64,000 bases of DNA from Heligmosomoides polygyrus polygyrus (GCA_947396885.1 OX377204.1:53369139-53433138), one strand, 5' to 3'. Numbered from the stretch's first letter, positions 17,771 through 28,275 are shown. The notes: generated by a model from the letters alone, not told the origin. Made by a program: numbers and translations.

Positions 17771-17908
17771 AATCGTTTTACAATGGTCCGTGATGCGCAG
17801 ATTGCATGGATGGGAGCTAGCGAGTACACGTACGCGGTGGTCCGCTAGGAGATCGAGTTGTTCGTGGACGCAATGGGCTTGATGCTCGATGCCTGTCGAC
17901 GGTGCTAT

Positions 17909-17990
17909 GCAGCGATGTCCGAGTGGTTAAGGAGATTGACTAGAAATCAATTGGCCTCTGCTCGCGCAGGTTCGAATCCCTCTCGCTGCA
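17909..17990 (+). pseudogene. tRNA-Ser(AGA)-like, class S
   Basis: As 1636, with ctgctcgc in the variable arm. Confidence 0.65.
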
Positions 17991-18128
17991 AATCGTATTG
18001 CAATGGTCCGCGATGCGCAGATTGGGTGGAGGGGAGCTATCGAGTACACGTAAGCGGTGGTCCGCTAGGAGATGAAGTTGTTCGTGGACGCAATTGGATT
18101 GATGCTCGATGCCCGTCGACGGCGCTAT

Positions 18129-18210
18129 GCAGCGATGTCCGAGTGGTTAAGGAGATTGACTAGAAATCAATTGGGCTCTGCCCGCGCAGGTTCGAATCCT
18201 GCTCGCTGCG
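18129..18210 (+). tRNA. tRNA-Ser(AGA), class A2
   Basis: As 114; first unit of the 5834-bp repeat. Confidence 0.92.
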
Positions 18211-18348
18211 AATCGTATTGCAATGGTCCGTGATGCGCACATTGGGTGGAGGGGAGCTATCGAGTACACGTACGCGGTGGCCGGCTCAATGATGAAGTTT
18301 TTCGTGGACGCAATGGGCTTGATGCTCGATGCCCGTCGACGGCGCTAT

Positions 18349-18430
18349 GCAGCAACGTCCGAGTGCTTAAGATGATTGACTAGAAATCAATTGGTCTCTG
18401 CCCGCGCAGGTTCGAATCCTACTCGCTGAG
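18349..18430 (+). pseudogene. tRNA-Ser(AGA)-like, class P'
   Basis: Class P' reference. Class P plus aagatgatt in place of aaggagatt. The 3' D strand changes from GGA to GAT and the D stem is left with one pair. Confidence 0.75.
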
Positions 18431-18568
18431 AATCGTTTTGCAATGGTCCGTGATGCGCAGGTTGCGTGGATGGGAGCTAGCGAGTACACGTACGCGGTGG
18501 TCCGCTAGGAGATGAAGTTGTTCGTGGACGCAATTGGCTTGATGCACGATGCCCGTCGACGGCGCTAT

Positions 18569-18650
18569 GCAGCAACGTCCGAGTGCTTAAGGAGATTGAC
18601 TCGAAATCAATTGGGCTCTGCCCGCGCAGGTTCGAATCCTGCTCGCTGCG
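18569..18650 (+). pseudogene. tRNA-Ser(CGA)-like, class Q with CGA
   Basis: 5' half as class Q (GCAGCAA, C8, GTGCTTAA) but anticodon CGA and C1-type 3' half with gtttt. It looks like a recombinant between Q and C1. Confidence 0.7.
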
Positions 18651-18779
18651 AATCGTTTTGCAATGTTCCGTGATGCGCAGATTGGGTGGATGGGAGCTAG
18701 CGAGTACACGTACGGTGGTCCGCTAGGAGGTGAAGTTCTTCGTGGACGCAATGGGCTCCATGCCTGTCGGCGGTGCTAT

Positions 18780-18861
18780 GCAGCGATGTCCGAGTGGTTA
18801 AGGAGATTGACTAGAAATCAATTGGGCTCTGCCCGCGCAGGTTCGAATCCTACTCGCTGCG
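18780..18861 (+). tRNA. tRNA-Ser(AGA), class M with gtatt
   Basis: As 1203 but the trailer is gtatt, so T4 is lost. Confidence 0.83.
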
Positions 18862-18999
18862 AATCGTATTGCAATGGTCCGCGATGCGCAGATTGGGTGG
18901 AGGGGAGCTATCGAGTACACGTACGCGGTGGTCCGCTAGGAGATGAAGTTGTTCGTGGACGCAATTGGCTTGATGCTCGATGCCTGTCGTCGGTGCTAT

Positions 19000-19081
19000 G
19001 CAGCGATGTCCGAGTGCTTAAGGAGATTGACTAGAAATCAATTGGGCTCTGCCCGCGCATGTTCGAATCCTGCTCGCTGCG
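19000..19081 (+). pseudogene. tRNA-Ser(AGA)-like, class V
   Basis: As 5338; private T at 18990 just upstream. Confidence 0.65.
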
Positions 19082-19212
19082 AATCATTTTGCAATGGTCC
19101 GTGATGCGCAGATTGGGTGGATGGGAGCTAGCGAGTACACGTACGCGGTGGTCGGCTAGGAGATGAAGTTCTTCGTGGACGCAATGGGCTCCATGCCTGT
19201 CGGCGGTGCTAT

Positions 19213-19294
19213 GCAGCGATGTCCGAGTGGTTAAGGAGATTGACTAGAAATCAATTGGGCTCTGCCCGCGCAGGTTCGAATCCTGCTCGCTGCG
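19213..19294 (+). tRNA. tRNA-Ser(AGA), class A1
   Basis: As 5762; spacer variant ggtcggctagg before it. Confidence 0.95.
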
Positions 19295-19423
19295 AATCAT
19301 TTTGCAATGGTCCGTGATGCGCAGATTGGGTGGATGGGAGCTAGCGAGTACAAGTACGGTGGTCCGCTAGGAGGTGAAGTTCTTCGTGGACGCAATGGGC
19401 TCCATGCCTGTCGGCGGTGCTAT

Positions 19424-19505
19424 GCAGCGATGTCCGGGTGGTTAAGGAGATTGACTCGAAATCAATTGGGCTCTGCCCGCGCAGGTTCGAATCCTGCTCG
19501 CTGCG
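19424..19505 (+). tRNA. tRNA-Ser(CGA), C1 variant with G14
   Basis: As 5549, but tccggg places G at the normally invariant A14, the partner of T8. It may destabilise the core. Shared only with 25258. Confidence 0.8.
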
Positions 19506-19636
19506 AATCGTTTTGCAATGTTCCGTGATGCGCAGATTGGGGGGATGGGAGCTAGCGAGTACACGTACGCGGTGGTCCGCTAGGAGATGAAGTTCTTCGT
19601 GGACGCAATGGGCTCCATGCCTGTCGGCGGTGCTAT

Positions 19637-19718
19637 GCAGCGATGTCCGAGTGGTTAAGGAGATTGACTAGAAATCAATTGGGCTCTGCCCGCGCAGGTT
19701 CGAATCCTGCTCGCTGCG
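19637..19718 (+). tRNA. tRNA-Ser(AGA), class A1
   Basis: As 5762. Confidence 0.95.
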
Positions 19719-19847
19719 AATCATTTTGCAATGGTCCGTGATGCGCAGATTGGGTGGATGGGAGCTAGCGAGTACACGTACGGTGGTCCGCTAGGAGGTG
19801 AAGTTCTTCGTGGACGCAATGGGCTCCATGCCTGTCGGCGGTGCTAT

Positions 19848-19929
19848 GCAGCGATGTCCGAGTGGTTAAGGAGATTGACTAGAAATCAATTGGCCTCTGC
19901 CCGCGCAGGTTCGAATCCCTCTCGCTGCA
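19848..19929 (+). pseudogene. tRNA-Ser(AGA)-like, class S
   Basis: As 16835. Confidence 0.66.
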
Positions 19930-20067
19930 AATCGTATTGCAATGGTCCGCGATGCGCAGATTGGGTGGAGGGGAGCTATCGAGTACACGTACGCGGTGGT
20001 CCGCTAGGAGATGAAGTTGTTCGTGGACGCAATTGGCTTGATGCTCGATGCCTGTCGGCGGTGCTAT

Positions 20068-20149
20068 GCAGCGATGTCCGAGTGCTTAAGGAGATTGACT
20101 AGAAATCAATTGGGCTCTGCCCGCGCATGTTCGAATCCTGCTCGCTGCG
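20068..20149 (+). pseudogene. tRNA-Ser(AGA)-like, class V
   Basis: As 5338. Confidence 0.65.
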
Positions 20150-20278
20150 AATCATTTTGCAATGGTCCGTGATGCGCAGATTGGGTGGATGGGAGCTAGC
20201 GAGTACACGTACGGTGGTCCGCTAGGAGATGAAGTTCTTCGTGGACGCAATGGGCTCCATGCCTGTCGGCGGTGCTAT

Positions 20279-20360
20279 GCAGCGATGTCCGAGTGGTTAA
20301 GGAGATTGACTCGAAATCAATTGGGCTCTGCCCGCGCAGGTTCGAATCCTGCTCGCTGCG
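20279..20360 (+). tRNA. tRNA-Ser(CGA), class C1
   Basis: As 5549. Confidence 0.95.
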
Positions 20361-20491
20361 AATCGTTTTGCAATGTTCCGTGATGCGCAGATTGGGGGGA
20401 TGGGAGCTAGCGAGTACACGTACGCGGTGGTCCGCTAGGAGATGAAGTTCTTCGTGGACGCAATGGGCTCCATGCCTGTCGGCGGTGCTAT

Positions 20492-20573
20492 GCAGCGATG
20501 TCCGAGTGGTTAAGGAGATTGACTAGAAATCAATTGGGCTCTGCCCGCGCAGGTTCGAATCCTGCTCGCTGCG
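20492..20573 (+). tRNA. tRNA-Ser(AGA), class A1
   Basis: As 5762. Confidence 0.95.
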
Positions 20574-20702
20574 AATCATTTTGCAATGGTCCGTGATGCG
20601 CAGATTGGGTGGATGGGAGCTAGCGAGTACACGTACGGTGGTCCGCTAGGAGGTGAAGTTCTTCGTGGACGCAATGGGCTCCATGCCTGTCGGCGGTGCT
20701 AT

Positions 20703-20783
20703 GCAGCGATGTCCGAGTGGTTAAGGAGATTGACTAGAAATCAATTGGGCTCTGCCGCGCAGGTTCGAATCCTACTCGCAGCG
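20703..20783 (+). pseudogene. tRNA-Ser(AGA)-like, class D
   Basis: As 17690. Confidence 0.7.
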
Positions 20784-20921
20784 AATCGTTTTACAATGGT
20801 CCGTGATGCGCAGATTGCATGGATGGGAGCTAGCGAGTACACGTACGCGGTGGTCCGCTAGGAGATCGAGTTGTTCGTGGACGCAATGGGCTTGATGCTC
20901 GATGCCTGTCGACGGTGCTAT

Positions 20922-21003
20922 GCAGCGATGTCCGAGTGGTTAAGGAGATTGACTAGAAATCAATTGGCCTCTGCTCGCGCAGGTTCGAATCCCTCTCGCT
21001 GCA
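20922..21003 (+). pseudogene. tRNA-Ser(AGA)-like, class S
   Basis: As 17909. Confidence 0.65.
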
Positions 21004-21141
21004 AATCGTATTGCAATGGTCCGCGATGCGCAGATTGGGTGGAGGGGAGCTATCGAGTACACGTAAGCGGTGGTCCGCTAGGAGATGAAGTTGTTCGTGG
21101 ACGCAATTGGATTGATGCTCGATGCCCGTCGACGGCGCTAT

Positions 21142-21223
21142 GCAGCGATGTCCGAGTGGTTGAGGAGATTGACTAGAAATCAATTGGGCTCTGCCCGCGC
21201 AGGTTCGAATCCTGCTCGCTGCG
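21142..21223 (+). tRNA. tRNA-Ser(AGA), class A2 variant
   Basis: As 114, but the D loop reads ggttgagg: an A to G change at about the conserved A21. Confidence 0.87.
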
Positions 21224-21354
21224 AATCGTATTGCAATGGTCCGTGATGCGCACATTGGGTGGAGGGGAGCTATCGAGTACACGTACGCGGTGGCCGGCTC
21301 AATGATGAAGTTTTTCGTGGACGCAATGGGCTCCATGCCTGTCGGCGGTGCTAT

Positions 21355-21436
21355 GCAGCGATGTCCGAGTGGTTAAGGAGATTGACTAGAAATCAATTGG
21401 GCTCTGCCCGCGCAGGTTCGAATCCTACTCGCTGCG
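21355..21436 (+). tRNA. tRNA-Ser(AGA), class M
   Basis: As 1203, with a hybrid spacer before it (R-type start with T5, then ggctccatgcc). Confidence 0.85.
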
Positions 21437-21574
21437 AATCGTTTTGCAATGGTCCGTGATGCGCATGTAGCGTGGATGGGAGCTAGCGACTACTCGTACG
21501 CGGTGGTTCGCTAGGAGATGAAGTTGTTCGTGGACGCAATTGGCTTGATGCACGATGCCCGTCGACGGCGCTAT

Positions 21575-21656
21575 GCAGCAACGTCCGAGTGCTTAAGGAG
21601 ATTGACTAGAAATCAATTGGTCTCTGCCCGCGCAGGTTCGAATCCTACTCGCTGAG
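21575..21656 (+). pseudogene. tRNA-Ser(AGA)-like, class P
   Basis: As 554. Confidence 0.75.
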
Positions 21657-21792
21657 AATCGTTTTGCAATGTTCCGTGATGCGCAGATTGGGTGGATGGG
21701 AGCTAGTGAGTACACGTACGGTGGTCCGCTAGGAGATGAAGTTGTTCGTGGACGCAATTCGCTTGATGCACGATGCCCGTCGACGGCGCTAT

Positions 21793-21874
21793 GCAGCGAT
21801 GTCCGAGTGGTTAAGGAGATTGACTCGAAATCAATTGGGCTCTGCCCGCGCAGGTTCGAATCCTGCTCGCTGCA
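21793..21874 (+). tRNA. tRNA-Ser(CGA), class C2
   Basis: Class C2 reference. All stems are intact as in 5549, but discriminator 73 is A and the trailer is gtatt, the S-type 3' end. Confidence 0.82.
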
Positions 21875-22003
21875 AATCGTATTGCAATGGTCCGCGATGC
21901 GCAGATTGGGTGGAGGGGAGCTATCGATTACACGTACGGTGGTCCGCTAGGAGATGAAGTTGTTCGTGGACGCAATGGGCTCCATGCCTGTCGACGGTGC
22001 TAT

Positions 22004-22085
22004 GTAGCGATGTCCGAGTGGTTAAGGAGATTGACTCGAAATCAATTGGGCTCTGCCCGCGCTGGTTCGAATCCTACTCGCTGCG
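22004..22085 (+). tRNA. tRNA-Ser(CGA), class G with T51
   Basis: As 1416, plus gctgg in the T stem: T51-T63 is mismatched beside C50-A64. Confidence 0.68.
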
Positions 22086-22223
22086 AATCGTTTTGCAATG
22101 GTCCGTGATGCGCATGTAGCGTGGATGGGAGCTAGCGAGTACACGTACGCGGTGGTCCGCTAGGAGATCGAGTTGTTCGTGGACGCAATGGGCTTGATGC
22201 TCGATGCCTGTCGACGGTGCTAT

Positions 22224-22305
22224 GCAGCGATGTCCGAGTGGTTAAGGAGATTGACTAGAAATCAATTGGCCTCTGCCCGCGCAGGTTCGAATCCCTCTCG
22301 CTGCA
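22224..22305 (+). pseudogene. tRNA-Ser(AGA)-like, class S
   Basis: As 15978. Confidence 0.66.
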
Positions 22306-22441
22306 AATCGTATTGCAATGGTCCGCGATGCGCAGATTGGGTGGAGGGGAGCTATCGATTACACGTACGGTGGTCCGCTAGGAGATGAAGTTGTTCGTGG
22401 ACGCAATTGGATTGATGCTCGATGCCCGTCGACGGCGCTAT

Positions 22442-22523
22442 GCAGCGATGTCCGAGTGGTTAAGGAGATTGACTAGAAATCAATTGGGCTCTGCCCGCGC
22501 AGGTTCGAATCCTGCTCGCTGCG
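22442..22523 (+). tRNA. tRNA-Ser(AGA), class A1
   Basis: As 5762, with an A2-type upstream spacer. Confidence 0.95.
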
Positions 22524-22652
22524 AATCATTTTGCAATGGTCCGTGATGCGCAGATTGGGTGGAGGGGAGCTATCGAGTACACGTACGGTGGTCCGCTAGG
22601 AGATGAAGTTGTTCGTGGACGCAATGGGCTCCATGCCTGTCGACGGTGCTAT

Positions 22653-22734
22653 GTAGCGATGTCCGAGTGGTTAAGGAGATTGACTCGAAATCAATTGGGC
22701 TCTGCCCGCGCTGGTTCGAATCCTACTCGCTGCG
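22653..22734 (+). tRNA. tRNA-Ser(CGA), class G with T51
   Basis: As 22004. Confidence 0.68.
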
Positions 22735-22872
22735 AATCGTTTTGCAATGGTCCGTGATGCGCATGTAGCGTGGATGGGAGCTAGCGAGTACACGTACGCG
22801 GTGGTCCGCTAGGAGATCGAGTTGTTCGTGGACGCAATGGGCTTGATGCTCGATGCCTGTCGACGGTGCTAT

Positions 22873-22954
22873 GCAGCGATGTCCGAGTGGTTAAGGAGAT
22901 TGACTAGAAATCAATTGGCCTCTGCCCGCGCAGGTTCGAATCCTGCTCGCTGCG
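22873..22954 (+). tRNA. tRNA-Ser(AGA), class S2
   Basis: Class S2 reference. The GGCC variable arm of class S joined to an intact T stem, G73 and catttt trailer of class A1. Only one variable-arm pair is lost. Confidence 0.85.
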
Positions 22955-23092
22955 AATCATTTTGCAATGGTCCGTGATGCTCAGATTGGGTGGATGGGAG
23001 CTAGCGAGTACACGTAAGCGGTGGTCCGCTAGGAGATGAAGTTGTTCGTGGACGCAATTGGATTGATGCTCGATGCCCGTCGACGGCGCTAT

Positions 23093-23174
23093 GCAGCGAT
23101 GTCCGAGTGGTTAAGGAGATTGACTAGAAATCAATTGGGCTCTGCCCGCGCAGGTTCGAATCCTGCTCGCTGCG
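23093..23174 (+). tRNA. tRNA-Ser(AGA), class A2
   Basis: As 114. Confidence 0.92.
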
Positions 23175-23312
23175 AATCGTATTGCAATGGTCCGTGATGC
23201 GCAGATTGTGTGGAGAGGAGCTATCGAGTACACGTACGCGGTGGCCGGCTCAATGATGAAGTTTTTCGTGGACGCAATGGGCTTGATGCTCGATGCCCGT
23301 CGACGGTGCTAT

Positions 23313-23394
23313 GCAGCGATGTCCGAGTGGTTAAGGAGATTGACTAGAAATCAATTAGGCTCTGCCCGCGCAGGTTCGAATCCTCCTCGCTGCG
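23313..23394 (+). tRNA. tRNA-Ser(AGA), class R
   Basis: As 334. Confidence 0.75.
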
Positions 23395-23531
23395 AATCGT
23401 ATTGCAATGGTCCATGATGCGCACATTGGGTGGAGGGGAGCTATCGAGTACACGTACGCGGTGGCCGGCTCAATGATGAAGCTTTCGTGGACGCAATGGG
23501 CTTGATGCTCGATGCCCGTCGACGGCGCTAT

Positions 23532-23613
23532 GCAGCAACGTCCGAGTGCTTAAGGAGATTGACTAGAAATCAATTGGTCTCTGCCCGCGCAGGTTCGAAT
23601 CCTACTCGCTGAG
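23532..23613 (+). pseudogene. tRNA-Ser(AGA)-like, class P
   Basis: As 554; the spacer before it has gaagctttcg in place of the T5 run. Confidence 0.75.
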
Positions 23614-23751
23614 AATCGTTTTGCAATGGTCCGTGATGCGCAGGTTGCGTGGATGGGAGCTAGCGAGTACACGTACGCGGTGGTCCGCTAGGAGATGAAG
23701 TTCTTCGTGGACGCAATTCGCTTGATGCACGATGCCCGTCGACGGCGCTAT

Positions 23752-23833
23752 GCAGCAACGTCCGAGTGCTTAAGGAGATTGACTAGAAATCAATTGGGCT
23801 CTGCCCGCGCAGGTTCGAATCCTGCTCGCTGCG
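23752..23833 (+). pseudogene. tRNA-Ser(AGA)-like, class Q
   Basis: As 992. Confidence 0.7.
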
Positions 23834-23962
23834 AGTCATTTTGCAATGATCCGTGATGCGCAGATTGGGTGGATGGGAGCTAGCGAGTACACGTACGGTG
23901 GTCCGCTAGGAGGTGAAGTTCTTCGTGGACGCAATGGGCTCCATGCCTGTCGGCGGTGCTAT

Positions 23963-24044
23963 GCAGCGATGTCCGAGTGGTTAAGGAGATTGACTAGAAA
24001 TCAATTGGGCTCTGCCCGCGCAGGTTCGAATCCTGCTCGCTGCG
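23963..24044 (+). tRNA. tRNA-Ser(AGA), class A2 (junction hybrid)
   Basis: Intact body with gtatt trailer as 114, but the upstream spacer is the M type. This unit is the join between the two 5834-bp repeats. Its homologue at 29797 has CCTAC and gtttt, so the recombination point lies at or before the T stem. Confidence 0.92.
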
Positions 24045-24182
24045 AATCGTATTGCAATGGTCCGTGATGCGCACATTGGGTGGAGGGGAGCTATCGAGTA
24101 CACGTACGCGGTGGCCGGCTCAATGATGAAGTTTTTCGTGGACGCAATGGGCTTGATGCTCGATGCCCGTCGACGGCGCTAT

Positions 24183-24264
24183 GCAGCAACGTCCGAGTGC
24201 TTAAGATGATTGACTAGAAATCAATTGGTCTCTGCCCGCGCAGGTTCGAATCCTACTCGCTGAG
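24183..24264 (+). pseudogene. tRNA-Ser(AGA)-like, class P'
   Basis: As 18349. Confidence 0.75.
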
Positions 24265-24402
24265 AATCGTTTTGCAATGGTCCGTGATGCGCAGGTTGCG
24301 TGGATGGGAGCTAGCGAGTACACGTACGCGGTGGTCCGCTAGGAGATGAAGTTGTTCGTGGACGCAATTGGCTTGATGCACGATGCCCGTCGACGGCGCT
24401 AT

Positions 24403-24484
24403 GCAGCAACGTCCGAGTGCTTAAGGAGATTGACTCGAAATCAATTGGGCTCTGCCCGCGCAGGTTCGAATCCTGCTCGCTGCG
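24403..24484 (+). pseudogene. tRNA-Ser(CGA)-like, class Q with CGA
   Basis: As 18569. Confidence 0.7.
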
Positions 24485-24613
24485 AATCGTTTTGCAATGT
24501 TCCGTGATGCGCAGATTGGGTGGATGGGAGCTAGCGAGTACACGTACGGTGGTCCGCTAGGAGGTGAAGTTCTTCGTGGACGCAATGGGCTCCATGCCTG
24601 TCGGCGGTGCTAT

Positions 24614-24695
24614 GCAGCGATGTCCGAGTGGTTAAGGAGATTGACTAGAAATCAATTGGGCTCTGCCCGCGCAGGTTCGAATCCTACTCGCTGCG
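24614..24695 (+). tRNA. tRNA-Ser(AGA), class M with gtatt
   Basis: As 18780; private T at 24713 in the trailer. Confidence 0.83.
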
Positions 24696-24833
24696 AATCG
24701 TATTGCAATGGTTCGCGATGCGCAGATTGGGTGGAGGGGAGCTATCGAGTACACGTACGCGGTGGTCCGCTAGGAGATGAAGTTGTTCGTGGACGCAATT
24801 GGCTTGATGCTCGATGCCTGTCGGCGGTGCTAT

Positions 24834-24915
24834 GCAGCGATGTCCGAGTGCTTAAGGAGATTGACTAGAAATCAATTGGGCTCTGCCCGCGCATGTTCGA
24901 ATCCTGCTCGCTGCG
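24834..24915 (+). pseudogene. tRNA-Ser(AGA)-like, class V
   Basis: As 5338. Confidence 0.65.
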
Positions 24916-25046
24916 AATCATTTTGCAATGGTCCGTGATGCGCAGATTGGGTGGATGGGAGCTAGCGAGTACACGTACGCGGTGGTCGGCTAGGAGATGA
25001 AGTTCTTCGTGGACGCAATGGGCTCCATGCCTGTCGGCGGTGCTAT

Positions 25047-25128
25047 GCAGCGATGTCCGAGTGGTTAAGGAGATTGACTAGAAATCAATTGGGCTCTGCC
25101 CGCGCAGGTTCGAATCCTGCTCGCTGCG
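25047..25128 (+). tRNA. tRNA-Ser(AGA), class A1
   Basis: As 19213. Confidence 0.95.
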
Positions 25129-25257
25129 AATCATTTTGCAATGGTCCGTGATGCGCAGATTGGGTGGATGGGAGCTAGCGAGTACAAGTACGGTGGTCCG
25201 CTAGGAGGTGAAGTTCTTCGTGGACGCAATGGGCTCCATGCCTGTCGGCGGTGCTAT

Positions 25258-25339
25258 GCAGCGATGTCCGGGTGGTTAAGGAGATTGACTCGAAATCAAT
25301 TGGGCTCTGCCCGCGCAGGTTCGAATCCTGCTCGCTGCG
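25258..25339 (+). tRNA. tRNA-Ser(CGA), C1 variant with G14
   Basis: As 19424. Confidence 0.8.
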
Positions 25340-25470
25340 AATCGTTTTGCAATGTTCCGTGATGCGCAGATTGGGGGGATGGGAGCTAGCGAGTACACGT
25401 ACGCGGTGGTCCGCTAGGAGATGAAGTTCTTCGTGGACGCAATGGGCTCCATGCCTGTCGGCGGTGCTAT

Positions 25471-25552
25471 GCAGCGATGTCCGAGTGGTTAAGGAGATTG
25501 ACTAGAAATCAATTGGGCTCTGCCCGCGCAGGTTCGAATCCTGCTCGCTGCG
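25471..25552 (+). tRNA. tRNA-Ser(AGA), class A1
   Basis: As 5762. Confidence 0.95.
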
Positions 25553-25681
25553 AATCATTTTGCAATGGTCCGTGATGCGCAGATTGGGTGGATGGGAGCT
25601 AGCGAGTACACGTACGGTGGTCCGCTAGGAGGTGAAGTTCTTCGTGGACGCAATGGGCTCCATGCCTGTCGGCGGTGCTAT

Positions 25682-25763
25682 GCAGCGATGTCCGAGTGGT
25701 TAAGGAGATTGACTAGAAATCAATTGGCCTCTGCCCGCGCAGGTTCGAATCCCTCTCGCTGCA
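25682..25763 (+). pseudogene. tRNA-Ser(AGA)-like, class S
   Basis: As 16835. Confidence 0.66.
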
Positions 25764-25901
25764 AATCGTATTGCAATGGTCCGCGATGCGCAGATTGGGT
25801 GGAGGGGAGCTATCGAGTACACGTACGCGGTGGTCCGCTAGGAGATGAAGTTGTTCGTGGACGCAATTGGCTTGATGCTCGATGCCTGTCGGCGGTGCTA
25901 T

Positions 25902-25983
25902 GCAGCGATGTCCGAGTGCTTAAGGAGATTGACTAGAAATCAATTGGGCTCTGCCCGCGCATGTTCGAATCCTGCTCGCTGCG
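25902..25983 (+). pseudogene. tRNA-Ser(AGA)-like, class V
   Basis: As 5338. Confidence 0.65.
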
Positions 25984-26112
25984 AATCATTTTGCAATGGT
26001 CCGTGATGCGCAGATTGGGTGGATGGGAGCTAGCGAGTACACGTACGGTGGTCCGCTAGGAGATGAAGTTCTTCGTGGACGCAATGGGCTCCATGCCTGT
26101 CGGCGGTGCTAT

Positions 26113-26194
26113 GCAGCGATGTCCGAGTGGTTAAGGAGATTGACTCGAAATCAATTGGGCTCTGCCCGCGCAGGTTCGAATCCTGCTCGCTGCG
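26113..26194 (+). tRNA. tRNA-Ser(CGA), class C1
   Basis: As 5549. Confidence 0.95.
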
Positions 26195-26325
26195 AATCGT
26201 TTTGCAATGTTCCGTGATGCGCAGATTGGGGGGATGGGAGCTAGCGAGTACACGTACGCGGTGGTCCGCTAGGAGATGAAGTTCTTCGTGGACGCAATGG
26301 GCTCCATGCCTGTCGGCGGTGCTAT

Positions 26326-26407
26326 GCAGCGATGTCCGAGTGGTTAAGGAGATTGACTAGAAATCAATTGGGCTCTGCCCGCGCAGGTTCGAATCCTGCT
26401 CGCTGCG
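26326..26407 (+). tRNA. tRNA-Ser(AGA), class A1
   Basis: As 5762. Confidence 0.95.
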
Positions 26408-26536
26408 AATCATTTTGCAATGGTCCGTGATGCGCAGATTGGGTGGATGGGAGCTAGCGAGTACACGTACGGTGGTCCGCTAGGAGGTGAAGTTCTTCGT
26501 GGACGCAATGGGCTCCATGCCTGTCGGCGGTGCTAT

Positions 26537-26617
26537 GCAGCGATGTCCGAGTGGTTAAGGAGATTGACTAGAAATCAATTGGGCTCTGCCGCGCAGGTTC
26601 GAATCCTACTCGCAGCG
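26537..26617 (+). pseudogene. tRNA-Ser(AGA)-like, class D
   Basis: As 17690. Confidence 0.7.
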
Positions 26618-26755
26618 AATCGTTTTACAATGGTCCGTGATGCGCAGATTGCATGGATGGGAGCTAGCGAGTACACGTACGCGGTGGTCCGCTAGGAGAT
26701 CGAGTTGTTCGTGGACGCAATGGGCTTGATGCTCGATGCCTGTCGACGGTGCTAT

Positions 26756-26837
26756 GCAGCGATGTCCGAGTGGTTAAGGAGATTGACTAGAAATCAATTG
26801 GCCTCTGCTCGCGCAGGTTCGAATCCCTCTCGCTGCA
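26756..26837 (+). pseudogene. tRNA-Ser(AGA)-like, class S
   Basis: As 17909. Confidence 0.65.
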
Positions 26838-26975
26838 AATCGTATTGCAATGGTCCGCGATGCGCAGATTGGGTGGAGGGGAGCTATCGAGTACACGTAA
26901 GCGGTGGTCCGCTAGGAGATGAAGTTGTTCGTGGACGCAATTGGATTGATGCTCGATGCCCGTCGACGGCGCTAT

Positions 26976-27057
26976 GCAGCGATGTCCGAGTGGTTGAGGA
27001 GATTGACTAGAAATCAATTGGGCTCTGCCCGCGCAGGTTCGAATCCTGCTCGCTGCG
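26976..27057 (+). tRNA. tRNA-Ser(AGA), class A2 variant
   Basis: As 21142. Confidence 0.87.
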
Positions 27058-27188
27058 AATCGTATTGCAATGGTCCGTGATGCGCACATTGGGTGGAGGG
27101 GAGCTATCGAGTACACGTACGCGGTGGCCGGCTCAATGATGAAGTTTTTCGTGGACGCAATGGGCTCCATGCCTGTCGGCGGTGCTAT

Positions 27189-27270
27189 GCAGCGATGTCC
27201 GAGTGGTTAAGGAGATTGACTAGAAATCAATTGGGCTCTGCCCGCGCAGGTTCGAATCCTACTCGCTGCG
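27189..27270 (+). tRNA. tRNA-Ser(AGA), class M
   Basis: As 21355. Confidence 0.85.
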
Positions 27271-27408
27271 AATCGTTTTGCAATGGTCCGTGATGCGCAT
27301 GTAGCGTGGATGGGAGCTAGCGACTACTCGTACGCGGTGGTTCGCTAGGAGATGAAGTTGTTCGTGGACGCAATTGGCTTGATGCACGATGCCCGTCGAC
27401 GGCGCTAT

Positions 27409-27490
27409 GCAGCAACGTCCGAGTGCTTAAGGAGATTGACTAGAAATCAATTGGTCTCTGCCCGCGCAGGTTCGAATCCTACTCGCTGAG
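27409..27490 (+). pseudogene. tRNA-Ser(AGA)-like, class P
   Basis: As 554. Confidence 0.75.
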
Positions 27491-27626
27491 AATCGTTTTG
27501 CAATGTTCCGTGATGCGCAGATTGGGTGGATGGGAGCTAGTGAGTACACGTACGGTGGTCCGCTAGGAGATGAAGTTGTTCGTGGACGCAATTCGCTTGA
27601 TGCACGATGCCCGTCGACGGCGCTAT

Positions 27627-27708
27627 GCAGCGATGTCCGAGTGGTTAAGGAGATTGACTCGAAATCAATTGGGCTCTGCCCGCGCAGGTTCGAATCCTGC
27701 TCGCTGCA
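27627..27708 (+). tRNA. tRNA-Ser(CGA), class C2
   Basis: As 21793. Confidence 0.82.
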
Positions 27709-27837
27709 AATCGTATTGCAATGGTCCGCGATGCGCAGATTGGGTGGAGGGGAGCTATCGATTACACGTACGGTGGTCCGCTAGGAGATGAAGTTGTTCG
27801 TGGACGCAATGGGCTCCATGCCTGTCGACGGTGCTAT

Positions 27838-27919
27838 GTAGCGATGTCCGAGTGGTTAAGGAGATTGACTCGAAATCAATTGGGCTCTGCCCGCGCTGGT
27901 TCGAATCCTACTCGCTGCG
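27838..27919 (+). tRNA. tRNA-Ser(CGA), class G with T51
   Basis: As 22004. Confidence 0.68.
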
Positions 27920-28057
27920 AATCGTTTTGCAATGGTCCGTGATGCGCATGTAGCGTGGATGGGAGCTAGCGAGTACACGTACGCGGTGGTCCGCTAGGAG
28001 ATCGAGTTGTTCGTGGACGCAATGGGCTTGATGCTCGATGCCTGTCGACGGTGCTAT

Positions 28058-28139
28058 GCAGCGATGTCCGAGTGGTTAAGGAGATTGACTAGAAATCAAT
28101 TGGCCTCTGCCCGCGCAGGTTCGAATCCCTCTCGCTGCA
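28058..28139 (+). pseudogene. tRNA-Ser(AGA)-like, class S
   Basis: As 15978. Confidence 0.66.
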
Positions 28140-28275
28140 AATCGTATTGCAATGGTCCGCGATGCGCAGATTGGGTGGAGGGGAGCTATCGATTACACGT
28201 ACGGTGGTCCGCTAGGAGATGAAGTTGTTCGTGGACGCAATTGGATTGATGCTCGATGCCCGTCGACGGCGCTAT

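Larger units (their letters stand above)
18129..23962 (+). repeat. 5834-bp, 27-unit higher-order repeat, copy 1
   Basis: All 27 tRNA units match those 5834 bp downstream in order and spacing. I noticed only two substitutions: 18990 T against 24824 G, and 18879 C against 24713 T. The second copy follows with no gap. Confidence 0.9.

Noticed and set aside
20953..21336. Antisense open frame of 127 codons, and the many 68-codon antisense frames
   Set aside because: They are the reverse complement of tRNA and spacer. The same frame is broken in units with a different indel type, and there is no codon-level conservation beyond the DNA repeat.
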